The position numbers and the translations under genes are program-made. This document shows positions 16,470 to 25,347 of a stretch of 64,000 nucleotides of DNA, piece after piece. The notes below the pieces were generated by a model, which was not told where the DNA came from, searched no databases, and saw only the letters and a program-made list of their open reading frames with translations. Source of the DNA: Crenothrix sp043729335 (GTDB taxonomy: Bacteria; Pseudomonadota; Gammaproteobacteria; Methylococcales; Methylomonadaceae); contig NZ_JAYTLQ010000042.1 in the NCBI RefSeq assembly GCF_043729335.1, positions 62,001-126,000 of the forward strand, in the 5' to 3' direction. How positions within the stretch are numbered: position 1 is the first letter of the stretch; every line of letters begins with the position of its first letter.

Positions 16470-17525
16470 CTAAACTTGCTGCTGCTTAATCCATGCCTGC
16501 CATACCGATAGTAATACTGACAGGATCACTGGTCCTAAAAACAGACCCACTGCCCCAAATGTAGTAAGTCCGCCCAGTACGCCAAACAACACGACTAAAA
16601 ATGGCACACGACTGGCACCACTGATGATGATAGGCCGGATCACGTTATCCACAGTGCTGACCGCCAGAAACCCCCACAGCAATAAACCTACGCCAGGCCA
16701 AGTCTGGCCATTAAGCAATAGCATGGTAGCCAATGGCAACCACACCAGCGTCGCGCCCATAGGAACCAATGCCAATAACGCGGTGATTGCCCCAAACAGC
16801 ACTGGCGCTTTGACCCCTGCTACGGCATAGCCAACGCCAGCTAACATGCCCTGGCTCAATGCTGCTAGCACCAAACCGTAGACGACGGCGCGGGTGGTGT
16901 CTCCCGCCGCTTGCAGATAAACCTCCTGGTACTTGCCAAGAAAATGAATGAGGCCTAAGCGCAATTGCTTGATGGCTTCGTCGCCATCCCGAAAGCAAAA
17001 GAACACGGTGACTAAAATTACGCCTAGGTTCATCACATAACGGCCTATGCCGCCAAGAAATTGCGCGAACTGCCCCAACCACTGTTTTGCCCAATTGGCA
17101 AATTGCGTGCTTACCCCGGCCTGGTCGCTGTTCAGCCGATCTAGCCCCTGCTGTAAATAGTTGCCTAGCCAAGGGATACGGCTGAGAAATTCGGGTAGCC
17201 GAAAAGGCCCGTCAGCTGCATTATCGACCAAGGTTTGATAGGCAATAACGATTTCAGCTTGCAACATGGCCGCCAGCCAATATACCGTTAAAATGACTAC
17301 TGCCGCGATGATGGCCGTCATCAGCGCTGCACTGAGCGTGGGCTTGTCGTTAAGCCAATGTCTCAGCCTTATATACAGCGGCCAGGCCACATAACTAATA
17401 ATAAATGCCCAAATCAAGGAGACTAAAAACCCACGTAAAACCATAAAACTGAGCAGTAACAGACCCGCTAATAAAATGAGAGGGATAAGCAAGCGTATGG
17501 GTGGTTTAACGGAAAAGTTATTCAT
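16470..17525 (-). CDS. AI-2E family transporter (PerM/YdiK-like)
   Basis: A 351-residue inner-membrane protein with about eight hydrophobic segments, of normal length for the AI-2E family (E. coli YdiK, TqsA). The early helices (LIPLILLAGLLLLSFMVLRGF) and the late stretch PVLFGAITALLALVPMGATLVWLP...WGFLAVSTVDNVIRPIIISG are family hallmarks, the DNVIRP segment in particular. Members export small molecules; some move autoinducer-2, others Na+ or H+. The gene reads leftward and lies just downstream of the P-type ATPase gene in the same direction. The next 290 bases after its TAG stop stay open in the same frame. Confidence 0.88.
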   Translation of the reverse strand: MNNFSVKPPIRLLIPLILLAGLLLLSFMVLRGFLVSLIWAFIISYVAWPLYIRLRHWLNDKPTLSAALMTAIIAAVVILTVYWLAAMLQAEIVIAYQTLVDNAADGPFRLPEFLSRIPWLGNYLQQGLDRLNSDQAGVSTQFANWAKQWLGQFAQFLGGIGRYVMNLGVILVTVFFCFRDGDEAIKQLRLGLIHFLGKYQEVYLQAAGDTTRAVVYGLVLAALSQGMLAGVGYAVAGVKAPVLFGAITALLALVPMGATLVWLPLATMLLLNGQTWPGVGLLLWGFLAVSTVDNVIRPIIISGASRVPFLVVLFGVLGGLTTFGAVGLFLGPVILSVLLSVWQAWIKQQQV

Positions 17526-17633
17526 TTAAAGACAAAACTAGCATTTATCATAACGTCACCTTTTTGCAAATATTTATGTATAAAGAGTCCTTTAAATTAC
17601 AGCAACCCTATTAAGAAAATACGATTCCCTGAT

Positions 17634-20357
17634 TTATTTTTTGCTATTTTCGGTAGATGCTCTAGGTGTAAACAAACGCATGAAAAATTTTTCAATTTCA
17701 ACCAGTATAAACACGCTTGATGCCACGGCGATAATCATTTGCCACGCAAGACCGTCGATAGCCGCCGTGCCGAATAACACCTGCATGGGCGGCCAATAAG
17801 TAAAGGCCATTTGCAAGTCCAGCAACACAAAAACAGCCAGCCATATCAGCTGATTGCCAAACAAGCCCTGTATATTAAGTACAGAGTGATGCAGATAGCG
17901 GCTGTTGAAGACATAAAATATTTCAAACAGCACCAGTGTATTCACTGTTACTGTCCGTGCTTGCTCAATTGACGCGCCGCGTGATTGTTCCCAGAGAAAT
18001 AGCCCGAAAGTACCCATCAGCATAATGAAGGCGACAAACACGATGCGCCATACTAAAAACTTGGACAGCAATGGCTCATTCGGTTTTCTGGGCGGTCGGC
18101 TCATAATGTTGCGCTCAGGCGGTTCAAACGCCAGGGTGAGCGATAGCGTCACTGCGGTAATCATGTTCACCCACAGTATTTGCACGGCAGTGATAGGCAA
18201 TATTTCACCCATAATAATCGCCGCAATGATAATAAAGGCTTCACCCGCACCGGTCGGCAAGATAAAAATAATCGACTTTTTCAAATTGTCGTAAATACCA
18301 CGGCCTTCTTCAACGGCAGCGGCGATGGAGGCAAAATTGTCATCGGCCAAGACGATTTCACTGCTTTCTTTAGCCACTTCCGTGCCTTTTTTTCCCATCG
18401 ATATGCCGACATCGGCACGTTTTAAGGCAGGGGCATCATTAACGCCATCACCGGTCATGGCGACGGTATGGCCATCGGCTTGCAGGGCGGAGACTAAGCG
18501 CAACTTGTTTTCTGGGCTGGTGCGTGCAAACACATCCACTGTACGAAGCGCGATTGTAAGTTCGCTGTCAGTCATGCGATCTACCCGCTCGCCGCTCAGT
18601 ACCGAGCCATCGCCAATATTGATCTGCGTGGCAATGGCTGAGGCGGTGACGGTATGGTCGCCGGTAATCATCTTGACGCGGATACCGGCGTTTTGACACT
18701 TACGTACCGCATTAACCGCTTCAGCACGCGGCGGATCAATCATGCCAATAATACCCAGCAAGGTCAGCCCGTTGTCAGCATCGCCAAACGTAAGGTGCTT
18801 TTGTGTGGCGGGTAGGGTTTTAACGGCAATGGCCAGTAAGCGTTGGCCGTTACTGGCCATTTGCATCATGATCTGCTGCCAATGACCATTATCCAGTGGC
18901 TGGTCTTTGCCCGCTAAGCGTTGCCAGGCACACATCGCCAGCACCCGTTCTGGTGCCCCTTTTACAAACATAAACGCTTCGCCGCTGTGGTCATGGTGTA
19001 AAGTTGCCATGTAGCGATGCTCGGACTCGAACGGCAATGTGTCGGTACGCGGTAGGGCGTGATTTAGCAAATCGGTGTTGATACTGGCTTTGTGCGCCAA
19101 GGTGATTAACGCCGCTTCGGTAGGGTCGCCGTGTACCAGCCAATTGCCCGCTTGCTGCTCCAGGCGTGCGTTATTGCATAAGGCGGCGGCACGCAGCAGC
19201 TCATGTAAAGCGGGCTGTGTGCTGACATCAGTGCTTTTTTCCTCTATTTTAAAGTCCCCGATGGGTTCATAACCCACGCCGGACACGGTAAACAGCGTAT
19301 TGTTGACAAATACCGATTTGGCCGTCATTTCGTTACAGGTGAGTGTACCGGTTTTATCCGAGCAGATCACTGTGACTGAGCCTAATGCTTCTACGGCGGG
19401 CAAACGTCTCACAATGGCTTTACGCTTGGCCATGCGCTGTACACCCATCGCCAGGGTAATGGTCATCACAGCAGGCAAGCCTTCTGGGATGGCAGCCACG
19501 GCCAGACCTACCACGGACATAAACAAGTCTGTGACTGACGAATGCTGAAAATACCAGCCATAAGCGAACGTAGCCGAGGCCACCACCAAAATGGCCACCG
19601 TTAGCCAAGTGCTAAAACCGGCAATCTGCCGCAGTAACGGCGTGGTCAAGTTTGACACGGTACGTAACAGAGTGCTGATGCGGCCAATTTCGGTGTTGTC
19701 GCCGGTATTGATAACCAGCCCACCCGCCGTGCCGTAAGTAATTAAAGTGCCTGCGTAAGCCAGACAAAATCGGTCACCCAAGGGGGCTGCACTGTCGGTA
19801 GTGGCGATGTTTTTTTCAACCGGTAAAGATTCGCCGGTGAGCATGGATTCATCAACGCGCAGATTTTTAACCTGCAACAACCGTAAATCGGCCGGTACTT
19901 TGTCGCCACTTTCCAGACTGACTACATCGCCTGGCACCAGTTGTTCGGCGGGTACGGTAAAATAGTGGCCGTCACGGTACACGGTGGCCGTTGGGGTGAG
20001 CATATTGCGTATGGCATCCAGCGCTTTTTCTGCCTTGCCTTCCTGAATAAAACCAATCAGCGCATTAATGACCACCACGCAGATAATCACGCCGCTGTCC
20101 GTCCAATGGCCAATGGCCGCCGTTACGCCAGCCGCCGCCAGCAATACATACACCAAAACATTATGGAACTGGCTTATAAAGCGTTTAAAAACACCCCGTT
20201 TGCCAACGGAAGTCAGTTTATTGAAGCCGTATTTTGCTAACCGCTGCTGGGCTTCTTGGCTGCTTAAGCCTTGTTCATTGCAGTTTAAAGCGGCACAGGT
20301 TTCATCTTGTGTCAGCGTATGCCACAGATTACGCTCTGTTGAGGTGGTTTTTTTCAT
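17634..20357 (-). CDS. P-type cation-transporting ATPase (P2 type, Ca2+-like)
   Basis: A 907-residue P-type ATPase of the PMCA/SERCA-like P2 group. It contains an N-terminal cation ATPase domain (LTQDETCAALNCNEQGLSSQEA), the actuator motif TGES (174-177), the PEGLP ion-path motif in helix 4 (291-295), the phosphorylation site CSDKTGTLT (D334), KGAPERVL in the nucleotide domain and TGDGVNDAPALKRADVGI in the hinge. Six C-terminal hydrophobic segments follow. PEGLP favours Ca2+ or Mn2+ over Mg2+ or Na+, but the ion cannot be proved. The ATG overlaps the TGA of the DUF502 gene by 4 bases, so the two are coupled. A decayed second copy of this junction lies at 21604-21898. Confidence 0.93.
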   Translation of the reverse strand: MKKTTSTERNLWHTLTQDETCAALNCNEQGLSSQEAQQRLAKYGFNKLTSVGKRGVFKRFISQFHNVLVYVLLAAAGVTAAIGHWTDSGVIICVVVINALIGFIQEGKAEKALDAIRNMLTPTATVYRDGHYFTVPAEQLVPGDVVSLESGDKVPADLRLLQVKNLRVDESMLTGESLPVEKNIATTDSAAPLGDRFCLAYAGTLITYGTAGGLVINTGDNTEIGRISTLLRTVSNLTTPLLRQIAGFSTWLTVAILVVASATFAYGWYFQHSSVTDLFMSVVGLAVAAIPEGLPAVMTITLAMGVQRMAKRKAIVRRLPAVEALGSVTVICSDKTGTLTCNEMTAKSVFVNNTLFTVSGVGYEPIGDFKIEEKSTDVSTQPALHELLRAAALCNNARLEQQAGNWLVHGDPTEAALITLAHKASINTDLLNHALPRTDTLPFESEHRYMATLHHDHSGEAFMFVKGAPERVLAMCAWQRLAGKDQPLDNGHWQQIMMQMASNGQRLLAIAVKTLPATQKHLTFGDADNGLTLLGIIGMIDPPRAEAVNAVRKCQNAGIRVKMITGDHTVTASAIATQINIGDGSVLSGERVDRMTDSELTIALRTVDVFARTSPENKLRLVSALQADGHTVAMTGDGVNDAPALKRADVGISMGKKGTEVAKESSEIVLADDNFASIAAAVEEGRGIYDNLKKSIIFILPTGAGEAFIIIAAIIMGEILPITAVQILWVNMITAVTLSLTLAFEPPERNIMSRPPRKPNEPLLSKFLVWRIVFVAFIMLMGTFGLFLWEQSRGASIEQARTVTVNTLVLFEIFYVFNSRYLHHSVLNIQGLFGNQLIWLAVFVLLDLQMAFTYWPPMQVLFGTAAIDGLAWQMIIAVASSVFILVEIEKFFMRLFTPRASTENSKK

Positions 20358-20971
20358 GACGATGCCCCTGCGTGGTTTAGGTCAGCCAATTTTTCAAGCT
20401 CTTCTTTTTGCAGCAAATCCACCCCGACACTGACAATAAAGCTAGTGACGGCTTCAATATCCATGCTCGATTTAACGACTTTTGAGCGGTGGACAACCAA
20501 GGTGAAGCCGGATGTCGGATTGGGTGAAGTGGGCACGTAAACTACCAGCATTTCACCGGCTTTGTTGGTGACATAACCTGGTACCCATAAACCATCCTTG
20601 GGGTATTCAAGAAACACAATTTCTTTAGCGAGACTTTTTTCCTGATTACCGAGCAGATTGACCAGCTTTTGGCTAACGCGGTAAATGGTTTTAATCATGG
20701 GGATGCGGTTAATGAACACTTCCATCTGTGACAATAACCAGAGTTTTTCAGATTTGCTGACCCGATAGCCGATATAGGCGATGGCACTAAAAGACAGCGT
20801 AAAGGCTAAAACTGTCACAAAGATATTGTTGGAGTAGCCGTAAACGTAAATAAACAAGTTCCTGAGGATGGTTTCCAAAAACGCCAGCACTTGCAGGACG
20901 ATCACAATCGGAATGACCGCCAAAATACCGACGATAAAATATTTCAAGCTGGATTTCATAAAGCTAAGCAT
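20354..20971 (-). CDS. DUF502 family inner-membrane protein
   Basis: A 205-residue protein of the DUF502 family, with two N-terminal membrane helices (YFIVGILAVIPIVIVLQVLAF and IFVTVLAFTLSFSAIAYIGY) and a soluble region. The latter includes RIPMIKTIYRVSQKLVNLL and GYVTNKAGEMLVVYVPTSPNPTSG, the family's conserved blocks. The function of DUF502 is not known. Here it is the first gene of a pair with the P-type ATPase (4-base ATGA overlap), and the pair was once duplicated, which suggests a working link to cation transport. The ATG is preceded by an AGGAG element at ideal distance. Confidence 0.88.
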   Translation of the reverse strand: MLSFMKSSLKYFIVGILAVIPIVIVLQVLAFLETILRNLFIYVYGYSNNIFVTVLAFTLSFSAIAYIGYRVSKSEKLWLLSQMEVFINRIPMIKTIYRVSQKLVNLLGNQEKSLAKEIVFLEYPKDGLWVPGYVTNKAGEMLVVYVPTSPNPTSGFTLVVHRSKVVKSSMDIEAVTSFIVSVGVDLLQKEELEKLADLNHAGASS

Positions 20972-21044
20972 GTTTAACTCCTGATTCAGTGTATAAAAAC
21001 GTGATCATTATTGAGAATTTTTAAGTCAATGCGTTAGTCTAAGG

Positions 21045-21470
21045 TTACATGGCTTTCCACTGTTTTTGCATTTCCAAAAACATAAAAGAAGCTGTCCAGC
21101 TTATTAATACCAAGCCGGTTAATGCTTCCAGCCCTGCCAGAAAGCGAAGGTCACCGGTTGGTTTAATATCACCTATGCCCAACGAGGTGTAGGTGGTAAA
21201 GGAAAAATAACTGCAATCCATCAAGCTATTATTAAAGTGTCCCTCTAATGTGCCAAAGTAAGTTGAGCGTATTTTAAAATAATACGCAAAAGCAAACAGC
21301 CAGATTTCGATAACATGGGCAAATAACGCGCCAAAAACGCCGACCAAGACCCGCAAACGAGGCTTTATGTTAAGCCAAGGCAGCAAAATGGATAAACCAT
21401 TCAGTGCCTCAAAATGAATCAAAACGGCAATGCCGACAATAATGCTATTGATGATAAATGTGAATATCAT
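21045..21470 (-). CDS. Small potassium-channel-like membrane protein
   Basis: A 141-residue protein with a hydrophobic N-terminal helix, a second helix (LVGVFGALFAHVIEIWLFAFAYYF), a pore-loop sequence and a last helix (LEALTGLVLISWTASFMFL). The pore loop is CSYFSFTTYTSLGIGDIKPTG, in which SLGIGD takes the place of the canonical TVGYGD filter, as in several two-helix bacterial channels annotated 'ion channel'. No regulatory RCK domain is attached. The lack of the exact GYG leaves ion selectivity open. It lies upstream of DUF502/ATPase in the same direction with a 73-base gap, so it may share regulation with them. Confidence 0.8.
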   Translation of the reverse strand: MIFTFIINSIIVGIAVLIHFEALNGLSILLPWLNIKPRLRVLVGVFGALFAHVIEIWLFAFAYYFKIRSTYFGTLEGHFNNSLMDCSYFSFTTYTSLGIGDIKPTGDLRFLAGLEALTGLVLISWTASFMFLEMQKQWKAM

Positions 21471-21603
21471 TTTTATATTGGTGTAAAACTAGGTAAGTTC
21501 GATTAATTACACAGTATATACTTGATGTTCAAGTTTTTAATTCTTGACTTTAGAGAGTTCTGCTAAATCAAGGCTTACAGTCATAAGCATCATCTTGTAG
21601 GAT

Positions 21604-21788
21604 CTAAAGTCTATTGACAGAAACACCTTGATTATCCACCGATGTTAGCTTATTAAGCCCGTATTGCGTTGAGCGCTGCTGGGCTTCTTTTGCGCTTAAG
21701 CCGTGTTCTGTGCAATTTAAAGCCGAACAAGTTTCATCTTGTGTCAGCGTATACCAGAGATATTGATCAGTCGGGGATTTTTTTTCAT
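21604..21788 (-). pseudogene. Remnant of a second P-type ATPase gene (N-terminus only)
   Basis: Minus-strand translation gives YLWYTLTQDETCSALNC, then TEHGLSAKEAQQRSTQYGLNKLTSV, which aligns with residues 11-51 of the ATPase at 17634-20357. An eight-A run just after the ATG puts the start codon out of frame with this sequence, and the frame stops at a TAG 184 bases in. The remaining 850 codons are absent. Confidence 0.85.
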
Positions 21789-21799
21789 GATGTCTGGTT

Positions 21800-21898
21800 T
21801 CATTCGTAGCTCAAGGTAAGCTTTTCAAACTCTTCTTTTTGCAGCACATTAATATCAGCACCCACACTATCAATAAAGCGGGTGACGGCTTCAATAAT
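21800..21898 (-). pseudogene. Remnant of a second DUF502 gene (C-terminus only)
   Basis: Minus-strand translation gives IIEAVTRFIDSVGADI, then NVLQKEEFEKLTLSYE and a stop, matching the last part of the DUF502 protein (DIEAVTSFIVSVGVDLLQKEELEKLADL). It lies directly before the ATPase remnant, so the ancestral gene order DUF502-ATPase is preserved. The upstream part of the gene has been lost. The sequence 21900-22177 beyond it holds no recognisable gene. Confidence 0.85.
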
Positions 21899-22177
21899 TG
21901 CAGTCAGCGGCTGCACTAAAAGTAGTTTTGTTGTTTAGCAGATGCCTAAGTTTTCGGTAAAGCGGCCACATGACGAGGCAATAATAAACGCAATACCAAA
22001 AAGCTCAGTAATAAAAGAACCTGTTAAAAAAAGTCCTGGAATGACAAATCGCGTCGGCGACTTAAAGGGCAAATCGGTCATAAATGAATGGATCAAGTTA
22101 AACAATGTACAAAGTTTACTCCGAAATAATTGTTCAGCAGCTACAGTTGTTCAACTTGTTTTATACAGCATTCTTAG

Positions 22178-22771
22178 TTAACGCACTTCTATTTCTACAC
22201 GTCGATTACGCGGCTCGGCAACCTCATCGGCAGTGGGTACAGCAGGATCATTTTCGCCATAATAACGTACATCTAAACAATCACCTTTAAGCCCCGCCAT
22301 TTTCAGCACGTTGGCCACAGATTCAGCACGCTGTAGAGAAATCCCCTTGTTGGTATTATTATCACCGGTGCGATCACTGTGGCCAATAACGCTGGTATCA
22401 CAGGAATTACGGGTCTGTATTGACTGGTAGACCGTCTTTAATTGCGCTGTGGCATCAGACGGTAACTCGGCGGAACCTGAAGGAAATAAAAGCGTGTAAT
22501 GCAAGGGCGGTGCTGGCTCATTCGCCAGCGCCGTGCCAAACATGTCCTGAATTTTAGTGTTATCGAAAACTTCTACCTGGGTTGGCAGTTTATCGGCTTT
22601 CCCAGCAAAAGTGCTTGCACCCGCCTGACTGAGCAGTTGCTCTCCGGCTTTGGTCTTTACCGATACCTTGCCCACTTTACCGCTGGCATCGGGAACCAAA
22701 ACGACGGTTGTGCCGGAACACCCTGCCAGCATAAAGCCAAACATTGCAAAAAATACTGTGCTGCGTTTCAT
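22178..22771 (-). CDS. OmpA-family peptidoglycan-binding lipoprotein
   Basis: A 197-residue lipoprotein. Its signal peptide, FFAMFGFMLAGCSG, has the lipobox LAGC. The N-terminal 75 residues are not recognised. The C-terminal OmpA-like domain (about 90-197) has LLFPSGSAELPSD, VIGHSDRTGDNNTN, LSLQRAESV-like (ISLQRAESVANVL) and AEPRNRRVEIEV, with the residues that bind diaminopimelate of peptidoglycan. The role is presumably to anchor the outer membrane or to couple a signal to the wall. It follows the FecR-domain gene in the same direction after 45 bases. I chose the ATG at 22771 because the basic residues and signal helix start there. FecR plus OmpA pairs often occur together. Confidence 0.85.
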   Translation of the reverse strand: MKRSTVFFAMFGFMLAGCSGTTVVLVPDASGKVGKVSVKTKAGEQLLSQAGASTFAGKADKLPTQVEVFDNTKIQDMFGTALANEPAPPLHYTLLFPSGSAELPSDATAQLKTVYQSIQTRNSCDTSVIGHSDRTGDNNTNKGISLQRAESVANVLKMAGLKGDCLDVRYYGENDPAVPTADEVAEPRNRRVEIEVR

Positions 22772-22816
22772 TCCATCCCCCGACATCCTTACCGAATGCC
22801 CAAAAGTGAGCGAGCC

Positions 22817-23281
22817 TTATTTTACTTCGATCAACACCTTGGTACCGTGTAGACCCAACGTTGATGTCGGCGTTATAAACTTAACTGATTCTGGAGAAAT
22901 CCTGCCGATTGCGCCTGAGGTAAAAGCAACCGTGCCTTGAGATACTTTTGAGATAAATGACACATTACGCTCAGCCGGTTTAAACAGAAAATCGACAATC
23001 TCAAAGTGGGTTTCAGGCCCCAACGACAAAACCGAGCCATCCATAAAAATAATGCCAACCGCTGCATCCGCTTTAGTCACGACGATATCACCCAGATATA
23101 ATTTAGTGCCAATATTAATGGCGGCTTCAACACTGTTATGGATGACAGCCGCAGGTGGCTGATAAGTTTTCACCATACCCACATAATTTTCATCAGCAAA
23201 AACCGGCAGATTAACCATAGCAATCAGTCCAAGCAAAATAGTGATTATTCGGCTCTTGAAAAATAATGGAAAAATTTTCAT
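22817..23281 (-). CDS. Exported FecR-domain protein
   Basis: A 154-residue protein with a cleavable signal peptide (IITILLGLIAMVNLPVFA) followed by a FecR domain: LYLGDIVVTKADAAVGIIFMDGSVLSLGPETHFEI and ERNVSFISKVSQGTVAFTSGAIGRISPESVKFITPTSTLGLHGTKVLIEV. This beta-rich domain is known from the iron-sensing FecR protein but here it lacks the membrane helix and anti-sigma part, so a sigma-regulatory role should not be assumed. It heads a two-gene unit with the OmpA-like lipoprotein. In other bacteria such stand-alone FecR proteins sit beside OmpA and CHASE2-cyclase genes; no cyclase is seen here. Confidence 0.85.
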   Translation of the reverse strand: MKIFPLFFKSRIITILLGLIAMVNLPVFADENYVGMVKTYQPPAAVIHNSVEAAINIGTKLYLGDIVVTKADAAVGIIFMDGSVLSLGPETHFEIVDFLFKPAERNVSFISKVSQGTVAFTSGAIGRISPESVKFITPTSTLGLHGTKVLIEVK

Positions 23282-23363
23282 GATTTCAGTCATACCTCAT
23301 TCTTTATAACACGCCCATTATCTAGGCCATGCCTTTCACGCAAACCCAAATGATGATTTCACC

Positions 23364-23912
23364 CTATCCTTTTACCGGTCTTTTATCCAGTTTTCTCTGC
23401 AAAGTACGCCGGTGCATATTCAATGCTCTAGCTGTCGCGGCTATATTACCCTCGTGTTGCAATAGCACTTTTTGCAAATGCTCCCATTCCAAGCGCTTTA
23501 CCGAAAATGGCTGTTCCCTGGGTAGCACCGACGAATCACCTACGTTTTTATACAAGGCATTAATAATTTCTTCAGTATTTGCTGGTTTGGTTAAATAATG
23601 CGTTGCGCCAAGCTTTATGGCTTCAACCGCTGTGGCAATACTGGCAAAACCCGTCAGCATCACACACACAGTTTTTTCATCCAGCGAAATAAGCTTTTTT
23701 ACCAACTCCAAACCAGATTCATGACCAATGCGTAAATCAATCACCGCATATTCTGGTAAGTTCTGTTCGGCCAAAAGAATACCATTTTTTACATTATTGG
23801 CAACCAATACTTCATAATTTCGCTTTTCCAGCGCACTTTTTAACACATTGCAAAAAGTTTCGTCATCGTCCACCAGTAAAAGGCGCGGCTTATCCAATTC
23901 ATTCTCTATCAT
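23364..23912 (-). CDS. regA: RegA/ActR/PrrA-type response regulator
   Basis: A 182-residue response regulator. The receiver domain (1-120) has the acidic pocket DDD (15-17), the phospho-acceptor D59 in AVIDLRIG, the conserved T in VCVMLTGFAS and K in YLTKPA. After a short linker the C-terminal Fis-type helix-turn-helix is GNIAATARALNMHRRTLQRKL, the near-invariant helix of the RegA/PrrA/ActR group. Relatives control respiration, carbon fixation and nitrogen metabolism according to redox state. The gene overlaps the end of the kinase gene by 14 bases; GAGGAAA before the ATG at 23912 sets the start. It is coupled with RegB. Confidence 0.92.
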   Translation of the reverse strand: MIENELDKPRLLLVDDDETFCNVLKSALEKRNYEVLVANNVKNGILLAEQNLPEYAVIDLRIGHESGLELVKKLISLDEKTVCVMLTGFASIATAVEAIKLGATHYLTKPANTEEIINALYKNVGDSSVLPREQPFSVKRLEWEHLQKVLLQHEGNIAATARALNMHRRTLQRKLDKRPVKG

Positions 23913-25272
23913 CACTTTCCTCTGTCTGTAAAAGTGGAAGCGTTATTTCCACACATGCGCCTCCGGAATCCAGGTTACCGAAATTAATTTGCCCCCCTAA
24001 ACGCTTAATGGTCGAATAAGTTAAAAACAAGCCGACACCCAAACCCCGTTTTTGGCTGATAACAGGCGTTTTTCCAGCAAACTCAACCAATTCTGGCGGC
24101 ATCCCTGGACCAAAATCGCGAATTTTAAGATGAATATAGTGCATATCCCAAGCGGCATGAAATTCTAAACCTTGTTCAGGGTTTGTTGCCTCAGCAGCAT
24201 TGTTTAACACGTTAATGATGGAATGAGTCAGCGTTCTTTCGGCAATAATACTGGCTTCACTGGCGATATCCGGGCTAATAAAAAGGCAGAGTTTTGCACC
24301 GGGTTTATGGGTGCGCCATTGTTCCAGCACTCCATCGATATAGTCAATGACCGACATAATTCGCCCAGATTCCGCACGCATTTCACCTGCCGAAGCTGAC
24401 ATTAGCGATAACGCCTGCTTACAGCGGCTGATTTGCTGCTGCACAATAATAATTTTTTCATGTAAATCAGGAAACCGGTGAACCGGAAAATCTTGCTCCA
24501 ACTCATGGGCAACAATGGCTATCGTGCCTAACGGCGTGCCCATATCATGCGCCGCACTGGCTGCCAGCGTACCCAACGCGACTATTTTCTCATCTCTTAA
24601 GGCATTTTCTCGCGCTTCTGCCAGGCTTCGTTCCTGATTTTTTAGCGTTCTTGCTAATTCAACAACAAAAAATGCAACTAAACCCGCACTAAACACAAAA
24701 CCCGACCACATACCGAACATGTGCAGATTAAAATATTCCATATCGCGCATTTCGTGGGTCATTTGCAACTCTACAAAATGCTCCATATCGGGATGTAGCA
24801 TGGCAGGATTAATCATGTGCGGTTCTATTGAGGGCAACGGCACATTAAAGGCAATAAGCATGGTGTACATGGATGATGTCAAAATCACCATATACCATGC
24901 GTAAGCTTGCGGCAACATGATTGCGGTAATAATCAGCGGCAATAAAAACACCCAGGTAATCGGGTTTGATGCGCCGCCGGTCAGGTATAACAAAGAGGTA
25001 ATGGCAAAGACATCAATAGAGATATGCGAAAAAATCTCTACATCGGTCACCGGTTTTTCGGATTGTATGCGCATTGAGGTATACACATTGACAATAATAA
25101 TCGATACCATAACCAGCCACAATTGCTGTTCAGGTATGCGAATATTAAGACCGTAAATGCACAAAATAATCAAAATAGCTTCGCTGAGTATCATCAAGTT
25201 TCTGAGGATAAACAGCCATTTTAAATTTTTACGGACAACATCTTCCGATAAGTCTGAAACGTGTGAAAGCAT
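23899..25272 (-). CDS. regB: RegB/ActS/PrrB-type redox sensor histidine kinase
   Basis: A 457-residue sensor kinase with six N-terminal hydrophobic segments. Between them is GGASNPITW (99-107), the GGxxNP loop that binds ubiquinone in RegB. The dimerisation/phospho-transfer helix has ASAAHDMGTPLGTIAI with H242. The cysteine in ISRCKQAL (C284) lies where RegB carries its redox-active cysteine, as I recall it. The ATPase domain has NVLNNAAEA, IRDFGPGMPPE and KRGLGVGLFLTYS. It would phosphorylate the RegA-type regulator encoded immediately after it. Which genes are controlled is not visible. An insertion of acidic/methionine-rich residues (about 150-180) between two helices is unusual. Confidence 0.92.
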   Translation of the reverse strand: MLSHVSDLSEDVVRKNLKWLFILRNLMILSEAILIILCIYGLNIRIPEQQLWLVMVSIIIVNVYTSMRIQSEKPVTDVEIFSHISIDVFAITSLLYLTGGASNPITWVFLLPLIITAIMLPQAYAWYMVILTSSMYTMLIAFNVPLPSIEPHMINPAMLHPDMEHFVELQMTHEMRDMEYFNLHMFGMWSGFVFSAGLVAFFVVELARTLKNQERSLAEARENALRDEKIVALGTLAASAAHDMGTPLGTIAIVAHELEQDFPVHRFPDLHEKIIIVQQQISRCKQALSLMSASAGEMRAESGRIMSVIDYIDGVLEQWRTHKPGAKLCLFISPDIASEASIIAERTLTHSIINVLNNAAEATNPEQGLEFHAAWDMHYIHLKIRDFGPGMPPELVEFAGKTPVISQKRGLGVGLFLTYSTIKRLGGQINFGNLDSGGACVEITLPLLQTEESDDRE

Positions 25273-25347
25273 AAAATATTTAGGAGTAACACAACAGTGA
25301 AAAAAATCAGGTAAAACGCCGAATTCAATGATGACAACGAGCTTTTG

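Noticed and set aside
21942..22181. 79-residue rightward ORF beside the duplicated-gene remnants
   Set aside because: No start signal, no family resemblance, and it lies in a decayed region. On the other strand there is a short hydrophobic stretch that may be a relic but cannot be named.
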